Below are positions 1 through 9,055 of a stretch of 63,892 nucleotides of DNA, piece by piece (the stretch's first letter is position 1; each line of letters begins with the position of its first letter). The stretch spans positions 1-63,892 of the forward strand of contig CALUPB010000014.1 of assembly GCA_944322585.1 (NCBI GenBank). Reading direction: 5' to 3'. The DNA is from an uncultured Bacteroidales bacterium. GTDB lineage: Bacteria; Bacteroidota; Bacteroidia; Bacteroidales; UBA932. Under the pieces are notes generated by a model. That model was not told where the DNA came from. It did no database searches and saw nothing but the letters and a program-made list of their open reading frames with translations. The translations under genes and the position numbers were made by a program.

Positions 1-122
1 TGAAAGCCGGCAACAACTACACCTACACCGTCACCGTCCGCAACAAGGACCTGAGCATCGAATCTGCCAAGATTACCCCATGGAATCCGGTAAGCGGCGA
101 TGACGTGAATGCAGACCTCTAA
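1..122 (+). CDS. Fimbrillin-like protein, C-terminal end only (partial)
   Basis: The reading frame is open from the left edge (first full codon at base 3) and stops at 120-122. The visible tail has the alternating Tyr/Thr/Val beta strand NNYTYTVTVRNKDLSI followed by ITPWNPVSGDD, a pattern typical of the last strand of fimbrillin-family surface proteins of Bacteroidales. These are secreted subunits or accessory proteins of type V fimbriae. The next gene, also fimbrillin-like, starts 25 bases downstream on the same strand, so both probably belong to one operon. Only 39 residues are visible, so the exact subfamily cannot be named. Confidence 0.6.
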   Translation, partial: KAGNNYTYTVTVRNKDLSIESAKITPWNPVSGDDVNADL

Positions 123-147
123 GTAATCATTAACGAAACAGAAAGAC

Positions 148-1932
148 ATGAGTATCAGATATTCATATCATATATACTTCTCTGCCCTGCTCCTTCTCCT
201 CGCTGCTTGCACGCAGGACGAACTGACGGACGACACACGGTTGCCCGAAGGACAATACCCGCTGGAGATTGCCCGCATCACCCTCGGCGTGGAGGGCGGC
301 GAGGCGCAGCCCTGGGGCACACCGGCGACGCGCGTCAGCGAGACCGCGGACGGCACGGGCAGCGTGTTCGACACGGGCGACCCGTTCGCCGTGCAGATAG
401 ACGACGGCACAGAGACTGCCACCTACACCGTGCAGGACGACGGCACAGCCACCTCCGACGCGCCCCTCTACTGGACGAACACGACACCCAATCGCACCGT
501 CAGCGCCTGGTACCCCGCCACGGGCGGCACCCTCGACCTCAGCGACCAAAGCCAAAGTCTTGCCTACCTGCTGGGCGGCTCGGGCACGGGAGACTACCAG
601 ACACCCGTCACGCTGACCTTTGCCCACCGTCTGGCCAAGGTGCGCGTCACGCCCACCGGCGATGCGCTCGGCGAAGTGCAGAGCCTCCAGCTCTATACCT
701 ACACACAGTGTACTTATGAAAAGGGCACGGTAGTGCAAGGCTCGCAAGAGGGCTGGATAGAGATGAAGAAGTGCGAATACACCGAAAACGGCAACGCCAT
801 CACCTGCTGGGAGGCGAACGTGGTGCCCGGCTACGAAATCACGAAACTGCGGGCGAATGGCACCGAGGAACGCAACCTCTCCGCTGCCATCACTCCCGAG
901 GCGGGCAAGTTCTATGACATCACGCTGAACTATGACCCGGGCTATACCGAAGTGAGCGAAGGCAACTACACTGTGAACAACGAGAAGGGCCTGAAGAACC
1001 TTGCCGAACTGGTGAACAATGGAGCGACCGACATCAACATCACCCTTAACACAGACCTCAACCTAACAAATATAGACTGGACGCCGATAGGAACTGAAAG
1101 CCGACCATACACCGGCAACTTCGACGGCGGCGGCCATACCATCACGGGGCTGAAGATTGACAAATCGGGAACGGACTATGTAGGACTGATTGGCTGTCTC
1201 GGCAGCGGAGGTAAGGTGCAGAACGTGACGCTGACAAATATAAGCGTATCCGGTGCAAACTGCGTCGGCGGCATTGCGGGACAGAACTATGGCACTGTAG
1301 AGAATTGCTCGGTCAATGGCACGGTGACAGGTAAGGGGTTCACCGATACCGGCGGCATTGCGGGATCAAACTATGGCACCATCTCCGGCTGCTCGGCGGA
1401 AGGGACTGTGACGGGTAGTGTCAATGTCGGCGGAATAGCCGGAGGCAGCTATCTCGGGGTAATCATCGATGGCTGCCATTCTACAGCGGCTGTATCGGGC
1501 ATTAGCTCTGTCGGCGGCGTGGTGGGCAACTTGGGAAATGGCTGCTCGCTCATGGCCTGCTACTCCACGGGCAACGTTACTGCCACGATAACGGATGGTT
1601 ACGCTTATGTCGGCGGTGTGGTGGGAATTAACTCCCAAGGTACCGTAACCGGCTGCTACCACGCCACGGGCGAAATTACCAGCTTAAGAGGAGGTAGAAT
1701 CGGCGGCATCGTGGGTGAAAATTACATCGGAACTGTCGCTGCCTGCTACTGGGACAGCAATCTCAGCAGCGGCACCGGTTCTAATAACGGCAAGGATGAC
1801 ACTCATAAGGTGGACGGCACTGACGTTACCTGGCAGACGGCCGTTGATGCCATGAACGCCACCCTGCAGAACGCAGGTTCAGAGTGGCGTTACGAACTCA
1901 CTGGAGAATTGCCTACCTTGAAGAAACAGTGA
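148..1932 (+). CDS. Fimbrillin-like lipoprotein with GLUG repeats
   Basis: A 594-residue surface lipoprotein. The N-terminus is a lipoprotein signal (hydrophobic SALLLLLAAC, lipobox Cys about residue 21). Residues about 30-275 look like a fimbrillin-type beta domain. From about residue 340 to 570 there are six or seven GLUG-type repeats with the pattern VGGIAGxNxGTVxxCxxxGxVTG, found in bacterial surface adhesins and proteases. The C-terminus ends soon after the repeats, with no obvious anchor, so lipid anchoring is the likely attachment. It follows another fimbrillin-like gene by 25 bases. Its codons are markedly GC-rich (many GGC, ACG, GCC) compared with the genes after 2.2 kb, which may point to different ancestry. 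An adhesive or fimbria-associated role is inference. Confidence 0.7.
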   Translation: MSIRYSYHIYFSALLLLLAACTQDELTDDTRLPEGQYPLEIARITLGVEGGEAQPWGTPATRVSETADGTGSVFDTGDPFAVQIDDGTETATYTVQDDGTATSDAPLYWTNTTPNRTVSAWYPATGGTLDLSDQSQSLAYLLGGSGTGDYQTPVTLTFAHRLAKVRVTPTGDALGEVQSLQLYTYTQCTYEKGTVVQGSQEGWIEMKKCEYTENGNAITCWEANVVPGYEITKLRANGTEERNLSAAITPEAGKFYDITLNYDPGYTEVSEGNYTVNNEKGLKNLAELVNNGATDINITLNTDLNLTNIDWTPIGTESRPYTGNFDGGGHTITGLKIDKSGTDYVGLIGCLGSGGKVQNVTLTNISVSGANCVGGIAGQNYGTVENCSVNGTVTGKGFTDTGGIAGSNYGTISGCSAEGTVTGSVNVGGIAGGSYLGVIIDGCHSTAAVSGISSVGGVVGNLGNGCSLMACYSTGNVTATITDGYAYVGGVVGINSQGTVTGCYHATGEITSLRGGRIGGIVGENYIGTVAACYWDSNLSSGTGSNNGKDDTHKVDGTDVTWQTAVDAMNATLQNAGSEWRYELTGELPTLKKQ

Positions 1933-1938
1933 ACCGTT

Positions 1939-2019
1939 GGGCGGGAAAAGTTCCGCCCGAAATGGAAAATAACCGAAGTATAACCCCAAAAGAAAAGAAC
2001 TCCCATTCCGGGCGGGAGT
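1939..2019 (+). other. Two tandem hairpins after the GLUG gene
   Basis: Just after the stop codon there are two short stem-loops: GGGCGG/CCGCCC at 1939-1944 and 1953-1958, and ACTCCC/GGGAGT at 1999-2004 and 2014-2019. They precede the stronger terminator at 2049-2085, giving three hairpins in 140 bases. The rest of the gap up to the next gene holds that terminator and one promoter; nothing else is recognised in it. Confidence 0.5.
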
Positions 2020-2048
2020 ATTGTGCCCGGTAACATCATACAGACACC

Positions 2049-2085
2049 GCAGCCCGCTACCGTAAGGTCAGCGGGCTGCATTTTT
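2049..2085 (+). terminator. Rho-independent terminator
   Basis: A 10-base perfect stem (GCAGCCCGCT at 2049-2058 with AGCGGGCTGC at 2070-2079) is followed by a run of T at 2081-2085. It would end the fimbrillin/GLUG transcript. Confidence 0.8.
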
Positions 2086-2181
2086 ATGATGAATACCCCC
2101 CTGCATTACATGCGTGTAAAACGGGATGGATGAAAGCCGGCATAAATTTCAGCCATACATCTCTAATCGGGACAAATTTAT

Positions 2182-2189
2182 TATTTTTG
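2182..2189 (+). promoter_or_regulatory. Bacteroidales -7 box for the aldo/keto reductase
   Basis: TATTTTTG matches TAnnTTTG. No clear upstream TTTG box is seen. It supports the start at 2277 rather than the longer open frame from 2130, which would begin upstream of the promoter. Confidence 0.5.
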
Positions 2190-2276
2190 CGTCTCAGGAT
2201 CCGGTTTCAGACAACCATTAATGCAAACCGGCACCTGCCCCAAGAAACTGTTTTGAATTTTCAAATGCTTTCATAT

Positions 2277-3626
2277 ATGGAGGAGCGCAACACTGAAAAA
2301 ATTTCCAGAAGGGACTTCCTGAAAACCCTCGGCATCGCCGGGCTTGCATCATCTGGCCTAAACGCATGCGGAAATGCAGACAGCGGAGAGGCTGGAGAAT
2401 ACGGGACGATGACATTGCGGACAAACCCATCATCGGGAGACAGGGTGTCCCTGCTCGGCTTCGGGATGATGCGTCTGCCGTCCGGAGACAACGGCGAAAT
2501 CGTCGATCAGGAAACTGTCAACCGTCTCGTGGACTACGCAATAGAGCACGGCGTCAACTATTTCGACACTTCGCCGGCCTACTGTCAGGGCATGTCGGAA
2601 CGTGCCACAGGGATAGCCCTGAAGCGTCATCCGAGGGACAAATGGTTCGTCGCGACCAAACTGTCCAATTTCGCCCCCTCCACATGGAGCAGGGAGGCAT
2701 CCATGGAAATGTACCGCAACTCGTTCAGGGAACTGCAGGTCGACTGCATCGACTACCTGCTTCTCCATGCCGTCGGTCAGGGCGGAATGGGAAACCTGCA
2801 TGCAAGATATCTCGACAACGGCATCCTTGACTTCCTTCTCGAAGAGCGGGAGGCTGGAAGGATACGCAACCTCGGTTTCTCGTACCACGGGGACATAAAG
2901 GTATTCGACTATCTTCTTTCAGAACAGGATGTGTACAAATGGGATTTCGTCCAGATCCAGCTCAACTACCTTGACTGGAAATTCGCCGGAAGCGACGCCG
3001 ATGCCGAATATCTGTACAATGAACTGTCCCGCAGGGATATCCCTGCCGTGATAATGGAGCCGCTTCTCGGAGGAAGGCTCTCAAATGTCCCGGACAACAT
3101 AGTGGCACAGCTGAAACAGAGGGAACCCGAGCGGAGCGTAGCTTCGTGGGCGTTCCGTTTCGCCGGAAGTTTTCCGGGAGTGCTGACAGTGCTCAGCGGG
3201 ATGACAAGGATGGAACATCTTCAGGACAACCTGCACACCTACTCCCCTCTCAAGCCGCTTACGGAAGCCGAATTCGACTTTCTGCAGGACACAGCCTCGT
3301 TGATGATGGAATACGACACCATCCCGTGCAACGACTGCAAATACTGTATGCCGTGTCCTTACGGAATAGATATTCCCGGAGTGCTGCTGCACTACAACAA
3401 ATGCATCAATGAAGGCAATATGCCTGTCAACCCCGAAAGCGCAAACTACCGTAAAGCGAGAAGGGCATTCCTGATCGGGTACGACAGAAGTGTTCCCAAG
3501 TTAAGACAGGCCGACCACTGTACGGCATGCGGGCAATGCAACCCGCACTGTCCGCAGAACATCGACATTCCGGCAGAAATGCAGAGAATCGACAAGTTCG
3601 TGGAGAACCTGAAACGAAGCATGTAG
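2277..3626 (+). CDS. Tat-exported aldo/keto reductase with two 4Fe-4S motifs
   Basis: A 449-residue oxidoreductase. The N-terminus has a Tat-type signal (SRRDFLKTLGIAGLASSG, ending in NACG, which may also be a lipobox), so the protein is probably exported folded and with cofactors. The middle is an aldo/keto reductase TIM barrel (LGFGMMRLP, DTSPAY, DYLLLHAVG). The C-terminal part has two ferredoxin-like Cys clusters, CNDCKYCMPCP near residue 353 and CTACGQCNPHCP near residue 413. This matches the aldo/keto reductase plus 4Fe-4S family common in anaerobes; the substrate is unknown. The frame is open from 2130, but the signal sequence and the upstream promoter favour 2277. It converges with the ApbE gene across only 14 bases. 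Confidence 0.85.
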   Translation: MEERNTEKISRRDFLKTLGIAGLASSGLNACGNADSGEAGEYGTMTLRTNPSSGDRVSLLGFGMMRLPSGDNGEIVDQETVNRLVDYAIEHGVNYFDTSPAYCQGMSERATGIALKRHPRDKWFVATKLSNFAPSTWSREASMEMYRNSFRELQVDCIDYLLLHAVGQGGMGNLHARYLDNGILDFLLEEREAGRIRNLGFSYHGDIKVFDYLLSEQDVYKWDFVQIQLNYLDWKFAGSDADAEYLYNELSRRDIPAVIMEPLLGGRLSNVPDNIVAQLKQREPERSVASWAFRFAGSFPGVLTVLSGMTRMEHLQDNLHTYSPLKPLTEAEFDFLQDTASLMMEYDTIPCNDCKYCMPCPYGIDIPGVLLHYNKCINEGNMPVNPESANYRKARRAFLIGYDRSVPKLRQADHCTACGQCNPHCPQNIDIPAEMQRIDKFVENLKRSM

Positions 3627-3640
3627 AATCTGTAACCGGC

Positions 3641-4777
3641 TCATTCTGAAAGCCAGGTCCCGAACGATGACGTGGCGGCGGAAGATGACGGATCACCGGA
3701 GACCGGAGAGGAAGCGTCTTCATTGCCGGCATCACTGCCGGAACGGGCATAGATAAGGTAGCCGTGCAGATCCGGACGGCTCTGTATGAATTCCCTGGAC
3801 TTTTCGAATCCGATGACCATACAATATGTCGCAAGGGCATCGGCCGTAGCCGCATCCTTTGCAACCACAGTAGCGCTCAAAAGAGAATCCGTTGCCGGAT
3901 ATCCCGTACGCGGATCTATTGTATGGGCATATTTGCGTCCGTCCCGTACATAATATTTACGGTAATTGCCGGAAGTGACAATCCCGCACGGGCCTCCGTC
4001 AGTCGAAAGCGTACCCTCCAGCATCGCCCCCGGTACATTGTTCCCGTCCACCGGTTTGTCGACTCCTATTGTCCAGGGCTTCCCGGCAGGATTGACACCG
4101 TCGCAGTAGATCTCGCCTCCGATGTCTATCAGCATGTCCTTCACACCTAACGAATATAGATAACGTGCCACAAGATCGCAGGTATAGCCCTGCGCTATGG
4201 CATTGTAGTTCAGCCGTGGCCGGTCATAACGTTCCGGGGCGTCCTCCCTGAGCAGAGAGGCAGACGTTACGGTACCGTCCTCCGCCACGGCTGTCCTTAT
4301 GTCTTCCACGAGCGGTCCCATGCCGCATGATGACTTCACTTCAGCGACTTTCGCGTCATCAGGGAAAGACCCTTCCCTGAATCCGAACCCCCATATGTCG
4401 AAAAGCGGACCGGCAGCCACATCGAAAGCCCCTCCGGTTTCCTCGAAGAAACGGTATGAAATATTGTATATGTCAAGGAAAATGCTGTCGGGAACTATCG
4501 TCTCTCCGGCATTGAACCGCGTGAGCAGTGAACCGGCGTTGTATCCGGACAGGGAACTGTCTACGGCGGCTATTACAGAATCAATCCCGTACTTGATTTC
4601 TTCCGGAGGGACCTTTACCTTCCCCGACTTTCCCGTCAGATTGAGTTTGACGATATACGTCCCTCCCTGGGCATAACCGGAAACGGACACATATTGCCCC
4701 GGCTGACCGCAAGAAAGGGCAAGACAGGTCATTGCTACGACAGAAAAGGCAATCCGGAAAACTGGTTTATCGAGCAT
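3641..4777 (-). CDS. apbE: FAD:protein FMN transferase (ApbE), lipoprotein
   Basis: A 378-residue exported flavin transferase. It moves FMN from FAD onto Thr/Ser of SGAT motifs in respiratory subunits. A lipoprotein signal is seen (VVAMTCLALSC). Family motifs are present in order: NYNAIAQGYTCDLVARYL, LIDIGGEIYCDG, and the C-terminal HTIDPRTGYPATDSLLS with DAATADALAT, which contains the metal and FAD binding residues. Length is normal, with an extra Ser/Ala-rich tail of about 30 residues. It stands alone here, but the Nqr operon at 37.6-43.6 kb encodes NqrB and NqrC with SGAT sites, its most likely clients in the cell; that pairing is inference from the family. Confidence 0.92.
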   Translation of the reverse strand: MLDKPVFRIAFSVVAMTCLALSCGQPGQYVSVSGYAQGGTYIVKLNLTGKSGKVKVPPEEIKYGIDSVIAAVDSSLSGYNAGSLLTRFNAGETIVPDSIFLDIYNISYRFFEETGGAFDVAAGPLFDIWGFGFREGSFPDDAKVAEVKSSCGMGPLVEDIRTAVAEDGTVTSASLLREDAPERYDRPRLNYNAIAQGYTCDLVARYLYSLGVKDMLIDIGGEIYCDGVNPAGKPWTIGVDKPVDGNNVPGAMLEGTLSTDGGPCGIVTSGNYRKYYVRDGRKYAHTIDPRTGYPATDSLLSATVVAKDAATADALATYCMVIGFEKSREFIQSRPDLHGYLIYARSGSDAGNEDASSPVSGDPSSSAATSSFGTWLSE

Positions 4778-4826
4778 TTTAATGTCTTTTTAGCATATTT
4801 GCCGGCATTGAGGCAAACTATTTGTA

Positions 4827-4834
4827 CAAAGGTA
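4827..4834 (-). promoter_or_regulatory. apbE: -7 box for apbE
   Basis: Read on the minus strand, TACCTTTG matches TAnnTTTG, 49 bases before the apbE start. A TTTG lies upstream, but at a spacing of 11 rather than 19-21, so the upstream box is doubtful. Confidence 0.45.
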
Positions 4835-4904
4835 GCGGATTTTCGCAAAAAAATGCGGATATTTGTATGATTGTTATTTTATAAATGTTAATCTGAAACA
4901 GAAG

Positions 4905-6089
4905 ATGGTATCGAGGAAGACAAGGACTGCATTTATCATTGTACTCGCCGCTATGGCGGCAATCTCATGCAAGGACGACGAAGAATCGACAAGTTATCCC
5001 TCCCTCAACGGAATGGTAAGCATATCCGGGCTTGACCCTTTCATAAGCTATAACAAAGGAACCATAGAGATGACGGCAAGCGGAGCAGAACATCCGGAGG
5101 GGAAACAGATAGAATACTCATGGTCAGTGAGCCCGTCCGAGGACGAGGAAGAAGACGAGGATGACGGGACTCCGCAGACAGAGCATTTTTCCTACAATTT
5201 CTGTGAAGATACGGACAATCCCGACCTGAGAACATATACCGTCACATGCAGCGCTTCAGCTGAAGGCTACTATGGGATATCGGGCTCTCGTACGACTACA
5301 GTAGTGAAGACCGGACTGGACGGGAACGGCTCGATAAGGTTCTACAGGCAGACAGGCAATGAAACAGTCCCGGATCTCGGGATAGAGGATCTCGGAATAT
5401 CTTCACTCGCATCGTTTGCCGACACCAGGACAGACGACGGTCAGGAAGCGAAAACCTACTATTACACGACCATCGGAGACCTCGACTGGTTCGTCCAGAA
5501 TCTTTCATACAGGGTGGCAGACAGGAGCGTGGACGGAAAGACCGTACCGCAGTGCCTTTCATATGCCAATTCCGAAGCCATGACCGACATATACGGACTG
5601 TATTATACTTATGAGGCCGCCGTAGCCGAAGGCACATGCCCTGACGGATGGAGACTCCCTACCGAAACCGAATGGGATGCCTGCTTCGGGACAGGGGAAT
5701 TCAAAAGCGGCGACCTGATGGTCAAGGCGGAATTCAACGGTGAAAGGATGTGGGAATACTGGCCTCAGGTGACAATTACGGACGAGCCTGTCTTCTGCGC
5801 CCTACCTACGGGATATGCAAACATAGTGACAGGGACATTCAAAGATGCCTTCGACATCAGATATTCCGACAGTTCCGTCACTACACGGGCCGTATTCTGG
5901 GTAAAGGCTGCGGACGGGACAGAGGATGCCGTATACAAATACATAGTTGAGGACCAGCCGGTATATGAAGGAGAGGACGGGGAAACGTTGCCTCTCGACA
6001 AGAAGACAGGCATATACACCGGATATGCGGACCGTACTTCCTTCGGGGCATCCATAAGATGCGTACGGGAACATACGGACGGGAACTGA
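4905..6089 (+). CDS. Lipoprotein with Fibrobacter-type paralogous (FISUMP) domain
   Basis: A 394-residue lipoprotein of unknown function. The start at 4905 gives a clean lipoprotein signal (TAFIIVLAAMAAISC); the frame is open further upstream to 4863. Residues about 20-150 form a beta-rich, acidic region (EDEEEDEDDG). Residues about 183-392 match the FISUMP domain: GDLDWFVQNL, YGLYYTYEAA, CPDGWRLPTETEWD, and SIRCVRE at the end. The domain is related to the formylglycine-generating/sulfatase-modifying fold and is common in surface proteins of Bacteroidetes and Fibrobacter. It is transcribed away from apbE; the gap holds the apbE promoter. Confidence 0.75.
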   Translation: MVSRKTRTAFIIVLAAMAAISCKDDEESTSYPSLNGMVSISGLDPFISYNKGTIEMTASGAEHPEGKQIEYSWSVSPSEDEEEDEDDGTPQTEHFSYNFCEDTDNPDLRTYTVTCSASAEGYYGISGSRTTTVVKTGLDGNGSIRFYRQTGNETVPDLGIEDLGISSLASFADTRTDDGQEAKTYYYTTIGDLDWFVQNLSYRVADRSVDGKTVPQCLSYANSEAMTDIYGLYYTYEAAVAEGTCPDGWRLPTETEWDACFGTGEFKSGDLMVKAEFNGERMWEYWPQVTITDEPVFCALPTGYANIVTGTFKDAFDIRYSDSSVTTRAVFWVKAADGTEDAVYKYIVEDQPVYEGEDGETLPLDKKTGIYTGYADRTSFGASIRCVREHTDGN

Positions 6090-6146
6090 TACGGGGCATC
6101 CTGTCTGAACATACAGCAAATCGAAAAAACAAATACTACGTACATC

Positions 6147-6758
6147 ATGAAAAAAGGAACTACAGCCCTTGTAATCACGGCAGTGATAATAGGTTTTCTG
6201 TTCATCTGCGCATTGGGCATCTTCATATGGGGCAAGAATTCATACAACAGCCTTGTGGCCGGGGAAGAGCAGGTAAGTGCCGCATGGTCACAGGTGGAGA
6301 ACGTATACCAGAGACGCGCTGACCTGATACCCAATCTCGTAGCCACTGTAAAAGGCTACGCGGAGCATGAATCGGAGACTCTTGAAAGCGTGATTGCAGC
6401 ACGTTCAAGGGCTACCCAGGTAACGGTAGACCCATCGGAGCTTTCCGAAGAAGAGATAGCGGAGTTCCAGGAGGCCCAGGGAGAACTCGGGGCTGCGCTC
6501 GGAAGACTGCTGCTGCTTACGGAGAATTATCCGGATCTCAAGGCCAGCCGGAATTTCTCGGAACTCCAGGCCCAGCTCGAAGGGACGGAAAACAGGATAG
6601 CTACCGAGAGGATGAAATACAATGAAACCGCGAGAGCATACAACACAAGTGTCCGCAGTTTCCCGAAAAACATCATTGCATCCATTTTCGATTTCACACC
6701 AAAAGGCTATTTCAAGGCGTCCGACGGTACAGAAAACGCCCCTAAGGTAGAATTTTAG
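6147..6758 (+). CDS. lemA: LemA family membrane protein
   Basis: A 203-residue protein with one N-terminal membrane segment (LVITAVIIGFLFICALGIFIWG, about 9-30) followed by a helical LemA domain: YNSLVAGEEQVSAAWSQVEN, YQRRADLIPNLV, and the C-terminal YNETARAYNTSVRSFPKNI. These are the family hallmarks. LemA proteins are thought to act in the envelope; the exact role is not settled. It lies 57 bases after the FISUMP lipoprotein and 30 bases before a TPM-domain gene. LemA and TPM genes are commonly found together, so the two may work as a unit. Confidence 0.92.
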   Translation: MKKGTTALVITAVIIGFLFICALGIFIWGKNSYNSLVAGEEQVSAAWSQVENVYQRRADLIPNLVATVKGYAEHESETLESVIAARSRATQVTVDPSELSEEEIAEFQEAQGELGAALGRLLLLTENYPDLKASRNFSELQAQLEGTENRIATERMKYNETARAYNTSVRSFPKNIIASIFDFTPKGYFKASDGTENAPKVEF

Positions 6759-6788
6759 CATTGCCCCGGCTCACACGCCGCATAATCC

Positions 6789-7652
6789 ATGAAATTCCGG
6801 AAAACAATCCACCTGCATTCCATAGATAAAGTGAAAGGGCCGGTCAGAAAACTTCTGTCCGCGGCTGTGGCTCTATTGTCTCTAACGGCCATGTCGGCAG
6901 CCATACCGCCACGGCCTGAACCGGCAAGACTTGTAAATGATTTCGCAGGCATCCTGACACCGCAACAGGAATGGCAGCTGGAAAGAGTCCTGGTCGCTTT
7001 CGATGACAGCACCTCGAACCAGATAGCGGTAGTGACAGTCGGCAGTCTCGAAGGCTATACCTCATCCGAATATGCGACACGGATAGGTCTGGACTGGAAT
7101 ATCGGAAGCGCGGACCATGACAACGGTATAGTGGTACTTGTAAAGCCCAAGACCGGCAATTCGTATGGAGACGTGGCAATCAGCGTCGGATACGGTCTTG
7201 AAGGCGCGATCCCGGACGCCTACTGCAAAAGGATAATAGACAATGAAATGATTCCTCGGTTCGCCGAGGGGGACTACTATTCAGGCATTGCCGCGGGATG
7301 CAAGGTGCTGATGCAGCTCGCTTCAGGCGAAATCTCCGAACCACGTGAGGACAAGTCCGAATTCAGTCTGTTCGGACTTATGGTCTCATTTATAATTTTC
7401 AGTGTCATATTCTTTGCCATACTGGGCCGCGGAGGCAATGGAGGCAACGGGAGAAACAACGGCGGTTCCGGAGGGACAGGTGCCGATGACATAATGCGTG
7501 GCATCATTATCGGAAACATACTCGGAGGACACGGACACCGCGGGGACAGCAGGCCGTCAGGCGGCGGTTTCGGCGGAGGATTCGACGGAGGCGGTTTCGG
7601 AGGCTTCGGAGGCGGAGATTTCGGTGGAGGAGGCGCTTCAGGCCGATGGTAG
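6789..7652 (+). CDS. TPM-domain (YgcG-like) membrane protein, Gly-rich tail
   Basis: A 287-residue protein. After an N-terminal hydrophobic segment (LLSAAVALLSLTAMSAA) comes a TPM domain at about 45-170, starting VNDFAGILTPQQEWQLE and containing SNQIAVVTVGSLEGY, DNGIVVLVKPK and SVGYGLEGAIPDAYC. A second membrane segment lies near residue 197-213 (MVSFIIFSVIFFAILG). The remainder is almost all Gly/Phe/Asn (GGGFGGGFDGG and similar), ending GASGRW, as is typical for this family. It probably forms an envelope unit with the LemA protein encoded 30 bases upstream. No enzymatic activity can be assigned safely. Confidence 0.88.
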   Translation: MKFRKTIHLHSIDKVKGPVRKLLSAAVALLSLTAMSAAIPPRPEPARLVNDFAGILTPQQEWQLERVLVAFDDSTSNQIAVVTVGSLEGYTSSEYATRIGLDWNIGSADHDNGIVVLVKPKTGNSYGDVAISVGYGLEGAIPDAYCKRIIDNEMIPRFAEGDYYSGIAAGCKVLMQLASGEISEPREDKSEFSLFGLMVSFIIFSVIFFAILGRGGNGGNGRNNGGSGGTGADDIMRGIIIGNILGGHGHRGDSRPSGGGFGGGFDGGGFGGFGGGDFGGGGASGRW

Positions 7653-7697
7653 GTAATTTTCGGATTTTAAAATATGACTTATCAATTACTCTATTCT

Positions 7698-8798
7698 ATG
7701 AAACGTCGTTTTTTCTCACTGCTGCTGATGGCGTCGGCAGCAATATTCATGTCCCAGACGGTGTCCGGGCAGGAAATAGAATATCATGATGCAGCCGCTT
7801 TCCCGTTATACGGCAAAGCCTCTGAAAATACCCTGTCCCGTTATGAACGGCTTCCGGGCAATCTGGAATCGGTCAGCAGGGAGCCGGTATGGATTCTCGG
7901 AAGGAATTCTACCGGACTGTATATCCGTTTCAGGTCGAATTCTACCGCCATATATGCACGTTGGACTTCCAGAAGAGGGACTGAAATGAATCACATGGCT
8001 GCGACAGGAATCCGCGGACTCGACCTGTATGCCATGTATGACGGAGAATGGAGATTTGCCGGATGTGCAAGACCGGCAGCAGAAAAAACGAGCGATGTCC
8101 CTGTCGTGAGATATATGGATGGGGAGTTCAGGGAGTACATGCTGTATCTTTCATTATATGACGGAGTTACGGCACTTGAGATAGGAGTGGATAAAGGCTC
8201 TGTGCTGGAACAGCCCCGGCTCGACAGTCCGGTGTCCGACCGTCCTGTTGTCGCATATGGCACAAGCATACTCCAGGGAGGATGTGTCAGCCGTCCGGGC
8301 ATGGTGGAAACGTCTGTCCTGAGCCGTCTTCTTGACAGGGAGGTGATAAATCTCGGGTTCAGCGGAAATGCATTGTTGGACTATGAGATAGCGGAACTTA
8401 TGGCATCAGTGCCTGATCCTGCCCTGTATATTCTGGACAATGTGCCTAATGCAAGCGCAAAGCTGATCGATGAGAAAGGTGAGAAGTTTTTCCGTATTAT
8501 CAGGGATGCACATCCTGATGTGCCGGTGATTTTCGTAGAAGATCCAGAATACCCTACTACACTGTTCGACAGCGAATTGCGCGATCTGATGGTTTCCAGG
8601 AACGCAGCGCAGAAAAGGCTTTTCGCCAAATTGAAGGCAGACGGAGAGAAACTGATATATTACGTTGGGGCGGAAGGCATGATAGGCGATGACGGTGAGG
8701 CTACGGTCGATGGGGAACATTTTACGGATCTCGGATCAGTGAGATATGTCAGGCATATCCTTCCTACCGTAAAGAAAGCCTTGAAGCGATCGCTGTGA
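7698..8798 (+). CDS. Secreted SGNH/GDSL-type hydrolase
   Basis: A 366-residue secreted esterase-like protein. The start at 7698 gives a signal peptide (RRFFSLLLMASAAIFMSQTVSGQ); an earlier ATG at 7674 is less likely. The N-terminal half is a beta-rich domain and the C-terminal half an SGNH hydrolase: the Ser block VAYGTSILQGG near residue 187, the Gly block NLGFSGNALLD, the Asn block YILDNVPN, and the final DGEHFTDLG with Asp and His near residue 337. Such proteins remove acetyl or other acyl groups from sugars or polymers, but the substrate is unknown. It faces the SusCD-type locus on the opposite strand and could act on the same glycan, which is speculation. Confidence 0.8.
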   Translation: MKRRFFSLLLMASAAIFMSQTVSGQEIEYHDAAAFPLYGKASENTLSRYERLPGNLESVSREPVWILGRNSTGLYIRFRSNSTAIYARWTSRRGTEMNHMAATGIRGLDLYAMYDGEWRFAGCARPAAEKTSDVPVVRYMDGEFREYMLYLSLYDGVTALEIGVDKGSVLEQPRLDSPVSDRPVVAYGTSILQGGCVSRPGMVETSVLSRLLDREVINLGFSGNALLDYEIAELMASVPDPALYILDNVPNASAKLIDEKGEKFFRIIRDAHPDVPVIFVEDPEYPTTLFDSELRDLMVSRNAAQKRLFAKLKADGEKLIYYVGAEGMIGDDGEATVDGEHFTDLGSVRYVRHILPTVKKALKRSL

Positions 8799-8999
8799 GA
8801 CTCATTCCTCTCCGGTCAGAATAATTTTGAGTATTGTGGTTGCGAGGTAAAATCTTCCGGTTACAAGGCACACGCCTCGTTGGACGCATTTTGTAAGAAG
8901 TTTTCAGACAGGATAAGAAACAAGTATCTGATTTACACGAAAGACATGCTATCGAATAGCCCATAGAATGATTACGGATACCGGAAATTTTAATCAAAC

Positions 9000-9030
9000 G
9001 GGGCTGCGCGGAACGGATCCGTGCAGCCCC
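9000..9030 (-). terminator. Terminator of the SusCD-type operon
   Basis: An 8-base stem (GGGGCTGC at 9000-9007 with GCAGCCCC at 9023-9030) is followed on the minus strand by a T/A-rich tract. It lies 25 bases past the last gene of the operon. The remaining 200 bases back to the SGNH hydrolase show nothing recognisable. Confidence 0.7.
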
Positions 9031-9055
9031 GATGACATAAGGTCAGGAAAATCAA

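Noticed and set aside
207-719. Long Arg/His-rich open frames in the GLUG gene region on both strands
   Set aside because: Shadows caused by high GC; the lipoprotein frame has a signal peptide and repeats.
2130-2276. Upstream extension of the aldo/keto reductase
   Set aside because: It precedes the predicted promoter and would bury the Tat signal.
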